Part shown: one piece after another, positions 53,788 through 61,806 of the stretch
Layout: each line of letters opens with the position of its first letter
Position numbering within the stretch: position 1 is the first letter of the stretch
Notes under the pieces: model-generated
Told to the model about the DNA's origin: nothing
Database searches by the model: none
What the model saw: the letters and a program-made list of their open reading frames with translations, nothing else
Assembly (NCBI RefSeq): GCF_003544895.1
Contig: NZ_CP032125.1
Coordinates: 2,432,001-2,496,000 of the forward strand
DNA length: 64,000 nt
Source: Profundibacter amoris
GTDB taxonomy: Bacteria; Pseudomonadota; Alphaproteobacteria; Rhodobacterales; Rhodobacteraceae
Reading direction: 5' to 3'
Position numbers and translations under genes: made by a program

Positions 53788-55734
53788 CTACCTCATGTAA
53801 TTCGAGCGCACGGAACGGCGCTGTCTTGCGGGGCGGCTTTGGCGCGGTGTGGTAACATTACCTTTGCCAACTTCTGCATCCGGAGCCGCCACTTGCCGTT
53901 CCAGCTCATCCCATTGCTTGTCCGACCAGCGATCCGCCCCGAGGATCCACGCCGCCGCGCGGGAATAAACCCGGCAATCCAGCGCCTCGTTGCGTTCACG
54001 CAGCTTCTGCCATTCCAGCCGGACGAAACCGCGCTTGTTTCTGACGGTCACCAGCTGCTCGGCGACCAGCTGCTTCAGCCATTCGCTGTCTATCCAGCCC
54101 GGCAGGTGCAGGGTTCCGGGCGGATAATCCGTTCCGCCCGCAAGTTCCTCTGGCGTTGGCCGTTCCAGCCGCAAGAACCGGTAGGTTTCGGATTTGAACG
54201 TCGAGACCGCCACGGTCCAGAGCCGCGCGCCACGGCGCAGGCGTTTGCCGGCGATGGTCGCATCCACGAAGGTCGGCCCCGAGACAGGGCTGGCACGGTT
54301 GAAACCCTCCACGCCCTTGACCGGGGCCACCTGACCAAAGCCGACCTTGCGCGCCCAGCCATACACGGCCGGGGTTTCATAGCCGGTGTCGATGGCAAGC
54401 CGCGCGATGGTCATCTGGCTGCCGTTGCCGTGTTGCCATGTCCGGCCCAGCAATTCCGTCAGCCCATTCCAGCAAGCCTCTGACCCCGGCCCACCCTCGA
54501 TGACGATGTGGTCGATCAACCAGCTTTCCAGCCCGCGCCCCCAGGCCCAGACATCCACCTCAATCCGGTCCTTTTGCACATCCGCGCCCGCAGTCATAAA
54601 CAGGGCATTTGCGGGCACCGTGCCGGATTTCCACTCTTCCTTGCGATCGAGCAGCCGTTGCCAATCCGGCGCTTCGCCGCTTTCCACCCAGGTTTCCCCG
54701 AGCGAAGTGTTGATGAATGTTTTCATCGTGTCGTCACCCCCGGCGCGGGCCGAGAGGAACGCTTTTGCCATTGCCTCCAGCCGGACCCATGGCGAATAGA
54801 TTTCGTTGAGGTGGAAACCGGCAATACCGTCAAAAGGCGCGCGCGCCTGCCAATGCCCTTTCCCGATTGCTGTCCAGCGAGCCTCATCCGCCCATGCTGC
54901 GTTACAGTGGATGCAGTGATACTTTGCGGTGTCCGGTCTATGTGCCCCGCCCGCAGTCTTGTCCCATTTGACCTGCCCCCAGACCAGCACCTGCGGCTCA
55001 CCACATTCGGGACACGGCACATGGTATTGCCGCTGGTCACTTTCCTCATACGCCGCCTCGATCCGGCTTGCGCCCCTGTTGGTGGGCGTCGAGACCAGCA
55101 CGATCTTGCGGTTCCAGAACGTCACGGTCCGCTTCTTGGCCAAGTTCACCGGATCCCCCTCGGCCCCGGCGCTGAACGGATAGCGATCGACCTCGTCGCA
55201 CATCAACAGCCGGATCGGGCGGCTGGCCAGCCCCGAGGGCGCATTGGCCCCGACGATGGTCAGGTGCCCGCCCGGAAAGCGCTTGTGCAGGATCTTGTTG
55301 TTACCATCGCGGGATTTTGGATCGGCGATCTTGCCGGTCAGGCACGGGGTATCGCGCGCCATTGGTGAAAACCGGTCCTTCGACCAGGTCTCGGCATCCC
55401 GCTCGGTCGGCATCACCACCATGATCGGGGCCGGATCCTGATCAATATGGTAGGCGACGGAATTGTTCAGCATCTCGGTCTTGCCCACCTGTGAGCTGGA
55501 CATGATCACAACGCTCTCCACACCCGCATCGGAAATCGCCTCCATGATCCCGCGCTGGTATTCCGCGCGACTGGTGCGCCACTGGCCCGGCTCGGCGCTG
55601 GCCTCCGAACTCAGCCGCCGGTTCTGATCCGCCCAGTCACTGATCGTCAGTTCCGGTGGCGGGCGCAGAACTTCCAGCGCCCGTTTCACCGTCCGGCTCA
55701 GGATCGATGAGCCCGATATCGTCAGGGGTGGCAT
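53788..55734 (-). CDS. Terminase large subunit (lambda gpA family)
   Basis: About 648 residues from ATG 55734 (an ATG at 55752 is also in frame). ATPase Walker A variant MSSSQVGKTEMLNN near residue 80, LLMCDEVDRYPFSAGAEGDP Walker B region, and nuclease-side motifs MTAGADVQKDRIEVDVWAWG and IARLAIDTGYETPAVY. It cuts and translocates DNA into the prohead. Its 5' end overlaps the small subunit gene by roughly 100 bases in another frame. Confidence 0.92.
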   Translation of the reverse strand: MPPLTISGSSILSRTVKRALEVLRPPPELTISDWADQNRRLSSEASAEPGQWRTSRAEYQRGIMEAISDAGVESVVIMSSSQVGKTEMLNNSVAYHIDQDPAPIMVVMPTERDAETWSKDRFSPMARDTPCLTGKIADPKSRDGNNKILHKRFPGGHLTIVGANAPSGLASRPIRLLMCDEVDRYPFSAGAEGDPVNLAKKRTVTFWNRKIVLVSTPTNRGASRIEAAYEESDQRQYHVPCPECGEPQVLVWGQVKWDKTAGGAHRPDTAKYHCIHCNAAWADEARWTAIGKGHWQARAPFDGIAGFHLNEIYSPWVRLEAMAKAFLSARAGGDDTMKTFINTSLGETWVESGEAPDWQRLLDRKEEWKSGTVPANALFMTAGADVQKDRIEVDVWAWGRGLESWLIDHIVIEGGPGSEACWNGLTELLGRTWQHGNGSQMTIARLAIDTGYETPAVYGWARKVGFGQVAPVKGVEGFNRASPVSGPTFVDATIAGKRLRRGARLWTVAVSTFKSETYRFLRLERPTPEELAGGTDYPPGTLHLPGWIDSEWLKQLVAEQLVTVRNKRGFVRLEWQKLRERNEALDCRVYSRAAAWILGADRWSDKQWDELERQVAAPDAEVGKGNVTTPRQSRPARQRRSVRSNYMR

Positions 55735-56206
55735 TTCTTTCCGGCTGCACATCGCTGTTGGCTAAATCCTCAAGGGCCGCGCGCAGGGTTTTGCCGAGAA
55801 GGTTGCGGGTGTCGGCCAGACTGCCTGCGGCATAAACTTCCGGAGCCAGACGGTCCGGCACTGCCAGAACCCGCGTGCGCAACAGCGCCAGAACCTTGAT
55901 CCAGGCGGCCTCGATATCCTCCACCGCAATCAAAGCGCCGCGTCGCTGCGCGGCCTCCATTTCCACCAGATCGGCGCGGGCCCGGATGTAACGCGCCCGC
56001 TCGGCGGCATAATCGGGTGCACCGGCCTGTGCGCTCACGGCCTGATCGCGCAAATACTGCACATAGCCGCGCACCGAACCGACCAGGTCATATTGTCCGC
56101 GCGTTGCCTTGGGAATGATGCCTTCGCGGCTCAGTTGCTGCACCCGCCGCTCGGACAGGTCCAGAAGTTTTGCGATCACGGCCAAAGGCTGTGTGGCAGC
56201 GGCCAT
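55637..56206 (-). CDS. Terminase small subunit (Nu1-like)
   Basis: 189 residues. N-terminal winged helix-turn-helix (VIAKLLDLSERRVQQLSREG, IIPKATRGQYDLVGSV) that binds packaging sites, then a helical middle (YAAERARYIRARADLVEMEA) and an acidic C-terminus probably contacting the large subunit. First gene of the leftward packaging/head operon. Confidence 0.85.
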   Translation of the reverse strand: MAAATQPLAVIAKLLDLSERRVQQLSREGIIPKATRGQYDLVGSVRGYVQYLRDQAVSAQAGAPDYAAERARYIRARADLVEMEAAQRRGALIAVEDIEAAWIKVLALLRTRVLAVPDRLAPEVYAAGSLADTRNLLGKTLRAALEDLANSDVQPERNATPDDIGLIDPEPDGETGAGSSAPATGTDDQ

Positions 56207-56308
56207 TTACAATCCCCACCTTCCGATCAACGCAATGATATTGCTGCTATTTTACTGGATAATCATCCGGAAAAGAGCGATTCTGATTACACCAAAAGGA
56301 GCCAGACC

Positions 56309-56503
56309 ATGACAAGCAAAACCAACCAAACCGCCCCCGCCGACCTGATGGCCAGCATTGCCCGAAAGCACCTCTTCATCGAGACGCTGGAGGAGCGCAA
56401 AAGCGACAGCCTCGACTTTCACGAGGTTTCGGTCTGGGGTGTCAAAGCCGCGCTCGAAGCCGCCTGCGCCGCAGGGCTGGCCGCCGCACAGGAGGCAAAA
56501 TGA
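56309..56503 (+). CDS. Small phage protein (DUF6900-like)
   Basis: 64 residues from ATG 56309 (AAAAGGAGCC upstream): starts MTSKTNQTAPADLMASIARK, ends AACAAGLAAAQEAK. First gene of a rightward cluster of small phage genes divergent from terminase. Possibly an early-region protein; function unknown. Confidence 0.7.
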   Translation: MTSKTNQTAPADLMASIARKHLFIETLEERKSDSLDFHEVSVWGVKAALEAACAAGLAAAQEAK

Positions 56504-56727
56504 TGACCCCCAACGCCCGCAACAACGACAAAGCCCTTGCCGCCTTCATGACCCGCAAGGCCGAGATCGACACCATGCTTGCCCGCCTGCAGGCCCTGAG
56601 TGACGAGCATTTCGAGGCCAACCCCGACGAGATTCACTGGGGGCACGTTGGCGATCTGGCCGATATTTCAAAGAACCTGCGCGAGATTTGCGACCGCGCA
56701 TTTCAGGAAGGCGAATACGCCGAATAA
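56503..56727 (+). CDS. Small phage protein, unknown
   Basis: 74 residues from ATG 56503 (another ATG three bases upstream; GGAGG at 56491 favours 56503). Contains a helical acidic stretch KAEIDTMLARLQALSDEHFE. Overlaps the preceding stop. No family recognised. Confidence 0.65.
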   Translation: MTPNARNNDKALAAFMTRKAEIDTMLARLQALSDEHFEANPDEIHWGHVGDLADISKNLREICDRAFQEGEYAE

Positions 56728-56819
56728 TTCACGGCCCTTCCTGCCCGCCCCGCCACACGCGGGGCTTCAGGCGGTAGAAGGGTCGCGATGGTCGCGGCTT
56801 TGAGCCACGGAGACCGCCA

Positions 56820-57050
56820 ATGTTTTACCAGAAACTCCTTCATGAACTTGCGCCCGACCTGAACCCCGCCGGTGTCGAGGCCTCCATGCGCCTGCAATAC
56901 GGCACCCTCAATCATCTGCCCCGCGAGGTTTTCGCCGAGGAAGCCAGGCTGGCCGCCGATTGCGAGCGCCAATCGCCCGGATTTCTGCGCCGCACCGCCG
57001 AAAGCTTCGGCATGGGCGACGAATTCACCGTATGGGAGGCCAAGGCATGA
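56820..57050 (+). CDS. Small phage protein, unknown
   Basis: 76 residues, GGAGACCGCC before the ATG. MFYQKLLHELAPDLNPAGVE, then FAEEARLAADCERQ. Overlaps the next gene's start by four bases (ATGA), so it is co-translated with it. No family recognised. Confidence 0.65.
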   Translation: MFYQKLLHELAPDLNPAGVEASMRLQYGTLNHLPREVFAEEARLAADCERQSPGFLRRTAESFGMGDEFTVWEAKA

Positions 57051-57283
57051 GCAAGCCGACCAAGACAATCATTCTTTCCGACCGCAGCAACCGTCACCTG
57101 CGCCGCTGGGCCAAGGGTCGCATAGCCAAAACGGCCACACCGCTGCCGGGCGGGTTCTGGCAGGTTCCCGTCGATGACGAGATCATCGCCCGCATCAACG
57201 AATTGCGCAATGAGGGCGAGACCGACGATCAGGTGATCTGGCGCATGATGCGCGAAAGCTTTTCCGAAGGGATTGAAAAATGA
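57047..57283 (+). CDS. Small basic phage protein, unknown
   Basis: 78 residues: SKPTKTIILSDRSNRHLRRW, then WQVPVDDEIIARINELRNEG. Basic N-terminus suggests nucleic-acid contact. Coupled by overlaps to the genes on both sides (ATGA at 57047-57050 and 57280-57283). Confidence 0.65.
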   Translation: MSKPTKTIILSDRSNRHLRRWAKGRIAKTATPLPGGFWQVPVDDEIIARINELRNEGETDDQVIWRMMRESFSEGIEK

Positions 57284-57786
57284 GCAAGCTCACAGATACC
57301 CAGACCGTCATTCTTTCGCGTGCCTCCCGTCAGGGCGACCGCATTGCCCTGCCGCTGCCCGACCGCCTGCGCGGCGGGGCCGCCAACAAAGTGATCGTGC
57401 CCTTGATCCAGAAGGGTTTTCTGGACGAGGTCGAGGCCGACATCCGCAACGGCGAACCCACGTGGCGCAAGACCGGCGACGGCCACGGCACCACGCTGGT
57501 CATAACCGGCGCGGGGCTTGAGGCCATCGGGGTGGAAACGGAAACGCCGCAGCCCAAGCCGGAACGGGCCAAGCCGAAACCCCGCACGGGCACCAAGCAG
57601 GCGCTGTTGATCGGGATGCTCGAAGCCCCCGACGGGGCAACGATTGCCGAGATCGCCAAGGCTGTAAATTGGCAACCGCACTCGATTCGAGGTGTCATGT
57701 CGGGCGCGTTGAAAAAGCGGCTGGGGCTGACCATCACCTCGGAAAAGGTTGCCGATAGAGGTCGCGTTTACCGCATTGCCTCCTGA
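57280..57786 (+). CDS. DUF3489 protein
   Basis: 168 residues. The C-terminal ~70 residues match DUF3489: TKQALLIGMLEAPDGATIAE, IAKAVNWQPHSIRGVMSGAL, KKRLGLTITSEKVADRGRVY, a winged-helix-like fold. The N-terminal half (TQTVILSRASRQGDRIALPL) is also typical. Common in alphaproteobacterial phages; probably DNA-binding. Confidence 0.85.
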   Translation: MSKLTDTQTVILSRASRQGDRIALPLPDRLRGGAANKVIVPLIQKGFLDEVEADIRNGEPTWRKTGDGHGTTLVITGAGLEAIGVETETPQPKPERAKPKPRTGTKQALLIGMLEAPDGATIAEIAKAVNWQPHSIRGVMSGALKKRLGLTITSEKVADRGRVYRIAS

Positions 57787-57794
57787 TCCCGTAC

Positions 57795-57840
57795 TGGACT
57801 TCACCCTGATTGCGCACTATATTAGCATCTAATTAGATGC
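57795..57840 (+). promoter_or_regulatory. Promoter and palindromic operator of the Phd/RelE module
   Basis: TGGACT (57795-57800), 17 bases, TATATT (57818-57823). Immediately downstream is a perfect 16-bp palindrome, GCATCTAATTAGATGC (57825-57840), ending 18 bases before the antitoxin ATG. The layout fits autorepression by antitoxin or the toxin-antitoxin complex. Confidence 0.65.
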
Positions 57841-57858
57841 GCAGTCAGGAGCCACCCC

Positions 57859-58131
57859 ATGGACATCACCAAGGACATTCGCCCCCTTACCGAGTTCAAA
57901 CGCGAGACCTCGCGCTTTGTCGCCCGCCTCAAGGAAACCGGCCGCCCGTCGGTGCTGACGGTGAACGGCAAGCCCTCGGTCGTGGTCATGGATGCCGCCG
58001 CGTGGCAGGACATGCAGGACCAGATCGACTATGCCCAGACCGTTGCGGGCATCCGTAAGGGGCTGGATCAGGCGCGCGCGGGCGAAGGCGTAGAGGCCTC
58101 GGCATTCTTTGACGATCTTTCTGCCAGCTGA
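57859..58131 (+). CDS. Phd/YefM-type antitoxin
   Basis: 90 residues, CAGGAGCCACCCC before the ATG. Phd/YefM core: DIRPLTEFKRETSRFVARLK, ETGRPSVLTVNGKPSVVVMD. The C-terminal tail (VEASAFFDDLSAS) would bind the toxin. The stop overlaps the toxin ATG by one base. Confidence 0.9.
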   Translation: MDITKDIRPLTEFKRETSRFVARLKETGRPSVLTVNGKPSVVVMDAAAWQDMQDQIDYAQTVAGIRKGLDQARAGEGVEASAFFDDLSAS

Positions 58132-58442
58132 TGGCCAAGCAATATCGCGTCATTGTCACGCCCAAGGCGGCCGATGATCTCCGGCTGGAACATGCGTGGT
58201 TGCAGGAGCGCAATCCCCGTGCCGCCGAAGACTGGCTGACCGGCATGCGCAAACTGATCCTCGGCCTTGCATCCATGCCTCAAGCCCATGCCGTTGCACC
58301 GGAATCCGCCGAATTCGATGTCGAAATCCGCCGCGCATTATACGGGCGCGCCACCCGCTGGCGGGTATATTTCACGATCATGGACGAGACCGTTCAGGTT
58401 CTGCATGTGCGTCATGGTCGGCGGAGCGACTGGCAACCCTGA
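58131..58442 (+). CDS. RelE/ParE-type toxin
   Basis: 103 residues: YRVIVTPKAADDLRLEHAWL, AAEDWLTGMRKLILGLASMP, IRRALYGRATRWRVYFTIMD, VQVLHVRHGRRSDW, the standard RelE/ParE pattern including the C-terminal HVRHGRR. Its 3' end overlaps the convergent DUF7220-like gene by 65 bases. Confidence 0.9.
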   Translation: MAKQYRVIVTPKAADDLRLEHAWLQERNPRAAEDWLTGMRKLILGLASMPQAHAVAPESAEFDVEIRRALYGRATRWRVYFTIMDETVQVLHVRHGRRSDWQP

Positions 58443-58644
58443 TTGTCTCGAAAACCCGCCGCAGCGCAAAACTGCGAATGATTGACACGATCGAAAACAC
58501 CGCACCCATTTTCAAATTCTGCGCCAGCGTCGTCTGCAAACCAAACAGCGGAAACACCAGCATCTGTGTGGCCACGGCCACCCCGTAGCCAACAACGACA
58601 TTGGCGATGGCCTCAAGGAGCGACATGGCGCGCGATTGTTTCAT
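58378..58644 (-). CDS. DUF7220-like small membrane protein
   Basis: 88 residues from ATG 58644. MKQSRAMSLLEAIANVVVGY, two hydrophobic helices (VAVATQMLVFPLFG; KMGAVFSIVSIIRSFALRRV). Found in phages and prophages next to DNA methyltransferases, as here. Its 3' end overlaps the convergent toxin gene. Confidence 0.75.
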   Translation of the reverse strand: MKQSRAMSLLEAIANVVVGYGVAVATQMLVFPLFGLQTTLAQNLKMGAVFSIVSIIRSFALRRVFETIRVASRSADHDAHAEPERSRP

Positions 58645-58656
58645 TGTGCCGCCTCA

Positions 58657-59781
58657 TCAGCCATCATCTTTGAACCGAGCCGCAAGAATTCTGAACGCAT
58701 GTGCTGCAACCAAGGGGACCACGCCGTTGCCGCAAAGTCGAAGCCGGTTCACCCTGTGGGCCAGCCCATCAGCGCCTCGACAAAGGCCGGGTTCAAGCTG
58801 CGGCGCTGATCGCAGGTAGTCTCGCCAGCCTGCGAGATCGTCCGGGCCTGGCGGGAATACACGGCAAAATTCGCCAGTTGATCCATGTGATTGCGCGCTG
58901 GTGGTTGCTGTTTCACATGCTCCGGGCTGTTCGTTCCTTTCCAGTCCCGCGCCAGCGGGGTCGGCCACATCCCCGCCACATGGGTCAGGTCGGCAGTGCG
59001 GCGATTGCCGCCGCTCGGCTTGCAGCCGTCGCTCGCCATCGGCGTTGGCCAGTCCCGCGCCATGCGGTCCAGCCCCTTTTCGTTTTTGCGTGCTCCGCCC
59101 CGTGTCCGGAAACTGTCGGTCTGGGGTGTGGGCCACATCGCCGCTTTGGTCGCGAGATTCATCCCGTGTTTTCCGGCCAGTTGCGATGGCGTCGGTTTCG
59201 TCTGCCGGTTCTCGTTGGCGCTGGCCCTCGGTGTCGGCCAGTTGGTTTCGCCTGGCAAGGATGAACAGCCGCTGGCGCTTGTGCGGCGCGCCAACTTCTG
59301 CCGCCGTAAAGAGTCCTTCCGTAACCCGGTAGCCCAAGTTTTCCAACTCGCATCGGACCTCGCGATATCCGAGGTTGAGATGATTGGCGACGTTTTCCAG
59401 AAACACCCATTCGGGTTGGCATTCACCGATGATCCGCGCGAAGTGTGGCCATAGATGGCGGGGATCGTTGACCCCCTTGCGTTTGCCCGCGACGGAAAAA
59501 GGCTGACACGGATATCCGCCGCTGATAAAATCCACCGTTCCACGCCACGGTCGGCCGTCGAAGGTTCCAACATCGTCCCAGACAGGTGCTTTATCCAGGG
59601 CCTTGTCTTCCATCCGCGCCACGAGGGTGGCCGCAGCGTAACTTTCCCGCTCAACGTAACAGACAGTGCGATACCCGGGGCATGCGATGGTGAGGCCGAG
59701 GTCGATCCCGCCAGCTCCGGCGCACAGCGAGAGGCCGAAGAAGGCGTCGCAGCTTCGGGAAGATAGAGCCAACTCATTCAC
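58657..59781 (-). CDS. Phage C5-cytosine DNA methyltransferase
   Basis: 374 residues starting at GTG 59781, a few bases after the ParB-methyltransferase stop. Motif I LSLCAGAGGIDLGL (about 17-30), motif IV GGYPCQPFSVAGKR with the catalytic Cys, motif VI FLENVANH, motif VIII KRQRLFILARR, and motifs IX-X with NRLRLCGNGVVPLVAAHAFR. The target-recognition segment is short and repetitive (LADTEG, VAHTPD, LANADG, VADPAG). It probably protects phage DNA from host restriction. A second frame is open across almost the whole gene. Confidence 0.9.
   Translation of the reverse strand: MNELALSSRSCDAFFGLSLCAGAGGIDLGLTIACPGYRTVCYVERESYAAATLVARMEDKALDKAPVWDDVGTFDGRPWRGTVDFISGGYPCQPFSVAGKRKGVNDPRHLWPHFARIIGECQPEWVFLENVANHLNLGYREVRCELENLGYRVTEGLFTAAEVGAPHKRQRLFILARRNQLADTEGQRQREPADETDAIATGRKTRDESRDQSGDVAHTPDRQFPDTGRSTQKRKGAGPHGAGLANADGERRLQAERRQSPHCRPDPCGGDVADPAGAGLERNEQPGACETATTSAQSHGSTGEFCRVFPPGPDDLAGWRDYLRSAPQLEPGLCRGADGLAHRVNRLRLCGNGVVPLVAAHAFRILAARFKDDG
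58749..59777 (-). other. Second long open frame overlapping the cytosine methyltransferase
   Basis: 342 codons open in another frame, from ATG 59777, starting MSWLYLPEAA. It contains repeated WPTP blocks and ends near LNPAFVEALMGWPTG, a pattern I recall from separately annotated phage proteins found next to methyltransferases. Whether it is translated is unknown. It may be overprinting or a conserved by-product of the methyltransferase's repeated LADT/WPTP codons. Confidence 0.4.
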
Positions 59782-59786
59782 GGGTC

Positions 59787-61016
59787 TCAGCGTTTCTTGT
59801 CCGCCAGCTCGGCGAAGGTCTGATCTGTGCCATCCAGCGTTGCGGCTTGACCTGTCAGCCGTTGCCAGCGCTCGACAATCACATCGACATATTTCGGGTC
59901 GAGCTCCAGCAAAGCCGCCTTGCGCCCCGTGTTTTCAGCCGCAATTAGGGTCGTGCCGCTGCCCCCGAACGGGTCAAACACCAGATCGCCCTTGCGGCTG
60001 GAATTTTGAATGGCGCGCTCCACAAGGCTGACCGGCTTCATGGTCGGGTGCAGATCATTTTTGGTCGGGCGGTTGATGTTCCACACGTCGCCCTGATCAC
60101 GCGCGCCGCACCAGCGGCGTTTCACACCTTCGGGCCAGCCATAGAGGATAGGCTCATACTGGCGCTGATAGTCCGACCGACCCAGCGTGAAGCGGTTCTT
60201 GGCCCAGATCACAAAGGTCGACCAATGCCCGCCGGCCTTGGTGAAGGCGGCCTGCAACGTGTGCAATTCGCTCGAGGACATGCAGATGTAAACCGCTCCA
60301 TTGGTATGGGTGTTGATCAGCAGGCAGGCATCATAAAGGAACTGGCCGAAAGCATCGCCAAGCGCATCGTTCTTGATCCGCCGCCCCTTGCCTGCCTGTT
60401 CAGCCCCCGCTCCACCGGCGTAATCGACGTTATAGGGCGGGTCGCAAAAACAGAGATTTGCCTTGGCATCCGCCAGCACCCGCTCGACATCGGTGGCCAC
60501 CGTGGCATCGCCGCACAACAGGCGGTGGTTGCCCAGCACCCACAAATCCCCCGGTCGGCTGATCGGATCCTCGGGCGGTTCGGGAATGTCGTCTTCGCCC
60601 TCTCCGTCATTTTCCCCGTCCAGACCGGACAGCAGGCTGTTCAATTCCTCGTCGGTAAAACCGGTCAGTTCCAGATCGTAATCCGCGTCCAGCAGATCGC
60701 CCAATTCAAGGCTCAACAGATCTTCCATCCAATCGGCATTTTCCGCCGAGCGGTTGTCCATGATCCGGAACGCCTGCGCCTGCGTTTCGCTCAACCCCTT
60801 GGCGACATGCACCGGTGCGGATTTCAGGCCCAGCTGCTGCGCGGCCGCAAGCCGGGTGTGACCGGCCAGAATAACCATGTTCTCGTCAACCACGATCGGT
60901 TGCCGCCAGCCGAATTCGGCAATCGAGGCCGCGACCGTGGCAATGGCTTTCTCGTTCTGGCGCGGGTTGCGCGCATAGGGAATGATCTGCCCGAGAGGCA
61001 GTTCGATCACGTCCAT
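59787..61016 (-). CDS. ParB-domain plus DNA adenine/N4-cytosine-type methyltransferase
   Basis: 409 residues. The N-terminal ParB/Srx-like domain (PYARNPRQNEKAIATVAASI, MVILAGHTRLAAAQQLGL) is followed by an acidic linker (GLDGENDGEGEDDIPEPP) and a beta-class methyltransferase with FCDPPYNVDY (DPPY motif IV) and DPFGGSGTTLIAAENTGR (motif I). Typical phage/prophage enzyme that modifies DNA against restriction. It precedes the cytosine methyltransferase, so the two are probably co-transcribed. Confidence 0.9.
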   Translation of the reverse strand: MDVIELPLGQIIPYARNPRQNEKAIATVAASIAEFGWRQPIVVDENMVILAGHTRLAAAQQLGLKSAPVHVAKGLSETQAQAFRIMDNRSAENADWMEDLLSLELGDLLDADYDLELTGFTDEELNSLLSGLDGENDGEGEDDIPEPPEDPISRPGDLWVLGNHRLLCGDATVATDVERVLADAKANLCFCDPPYNVDYAGGAGAEQAGKGRRIKNDALGDAFGQFLYDACLLINTHTNGAVYICMSSSELHTLQAAFTKAGGHWSTFVIWAKNRFTLGRSDYQRQYEPILYGWPEGVKRRWCGARDQGDVWNINRPTKNDLHPTMKPVSLVERAIQNSSRKGDLVFDPFGGSGTTLIAAENTGRKAALLELDPKYVDVIVERWQRLTGQAATLDGTDQTFAELADKKR

Positions 61017-61413
61017 GATTTTTCCTTGGGTTGGTGGGCCGAAACGAAACGCATCAGCGTGCGAAACGAAATGCCCCCGGGAGGCCGTTTCGTTTCAGGC
61101 GGGATTTTTGGGCCGTCACGCCCTTGTTTCATTGAGGTTATGGTAAAAACGAAACGAAACGGGTGTTTTTTCAAACGTCACTGGGAAACTTGCGCGCCTA
61201 GCCCCCCCGTATACGTTTTGCACAGGAAGGGACCCGTACAATATCAAGGGGTTAGCTATGCGCGCTTGCGTTTCCACGACAGGCATTTCCGCCCACGTCT
61301 CTCGCGATTATGTCCAATTTGTAGCCCCCGAAGCCGAATGTGTCACGCGTTTCGGTGTACACCCGAAAATTGTACCGCAAACACGATTTTGCTTGACAGG
61401 TATCACATGGAAA
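61017..61413. promoter_or_regulatory. Intergenic region with repeated GAAACGAAAC motifs
   Basis: About 400 bases with no convincing gene. GAAACGAAAC occurs at 61041-61050 and 61151-61160, GAAACGAAAT at 61063-61072, and the inverted copy GTTTCGTTTC at 61087-61096. All lie just upstream of the leftward methyltransferase operon. They look like repressor-binding sites. The rest (to 61413) shows nothing I recognise. Confidence 0.55.
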
Positions 61414-61806
61414 TCACTCCGCAAGATGCGCGCGCACCCATTCGGTCAGTGCGACCTCGGTCAGATCACCAGCTGCCAAAGACATGACCAGGTCATACTT
61501 CTCGCCCGCCGTTGCCGCCAGCTCCGCGCCGTTCAGTTTCAAAAACAGCCGCATCACGATCAGGGCCGTGCGCTTGTTGCCATCGGCAAACGGATGGTTG
61601 CGCGCAATACCAAAACCATAGGTCGCTGCCAGTTCGGCAAGGTCGGGCGGCGGGTTGCCATAGGTCAGGCGGTTGCGGGGCCGGTCAAGGGCCGAGGCCA
61701 GCGCGCCCGCGTCCCGCACACCTTCCGCGCCGCCGTGTTCCGCAAGTTGCCGCCGATGGATGGCCTCGACAACATCCGCGCGCACCCAGACAGGTCCGGG
61801 CGTCAT
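61414..61806 (-). CDS. Doc/Fic-type toxin
   Basis: 130 residues. Fic-fold motif HPFADGNKRTALI with the catalytic His, preceded by AATYGFGIARN and followed by LVMSLAAGDLTEVALTEWV. Doc toxins phosphorylate EF-Tu. Its start overlaps the antitoxin stop by four bases. It is the fifth toxin-antitoxin module in the prophage region. Confidence 0.9.
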   Translation of the reverse strand: MTPGPVWVRADVVEAIHRRQLAEHGGAEGVRDAGALASALDRPRNRLTYGNPPPDLAELAATYGFGIARNHPFADGNKRTALIVMRLFLKLNGAELAATAGEKYDLVMSLAAGDLTEVALTEWVRAHLAE

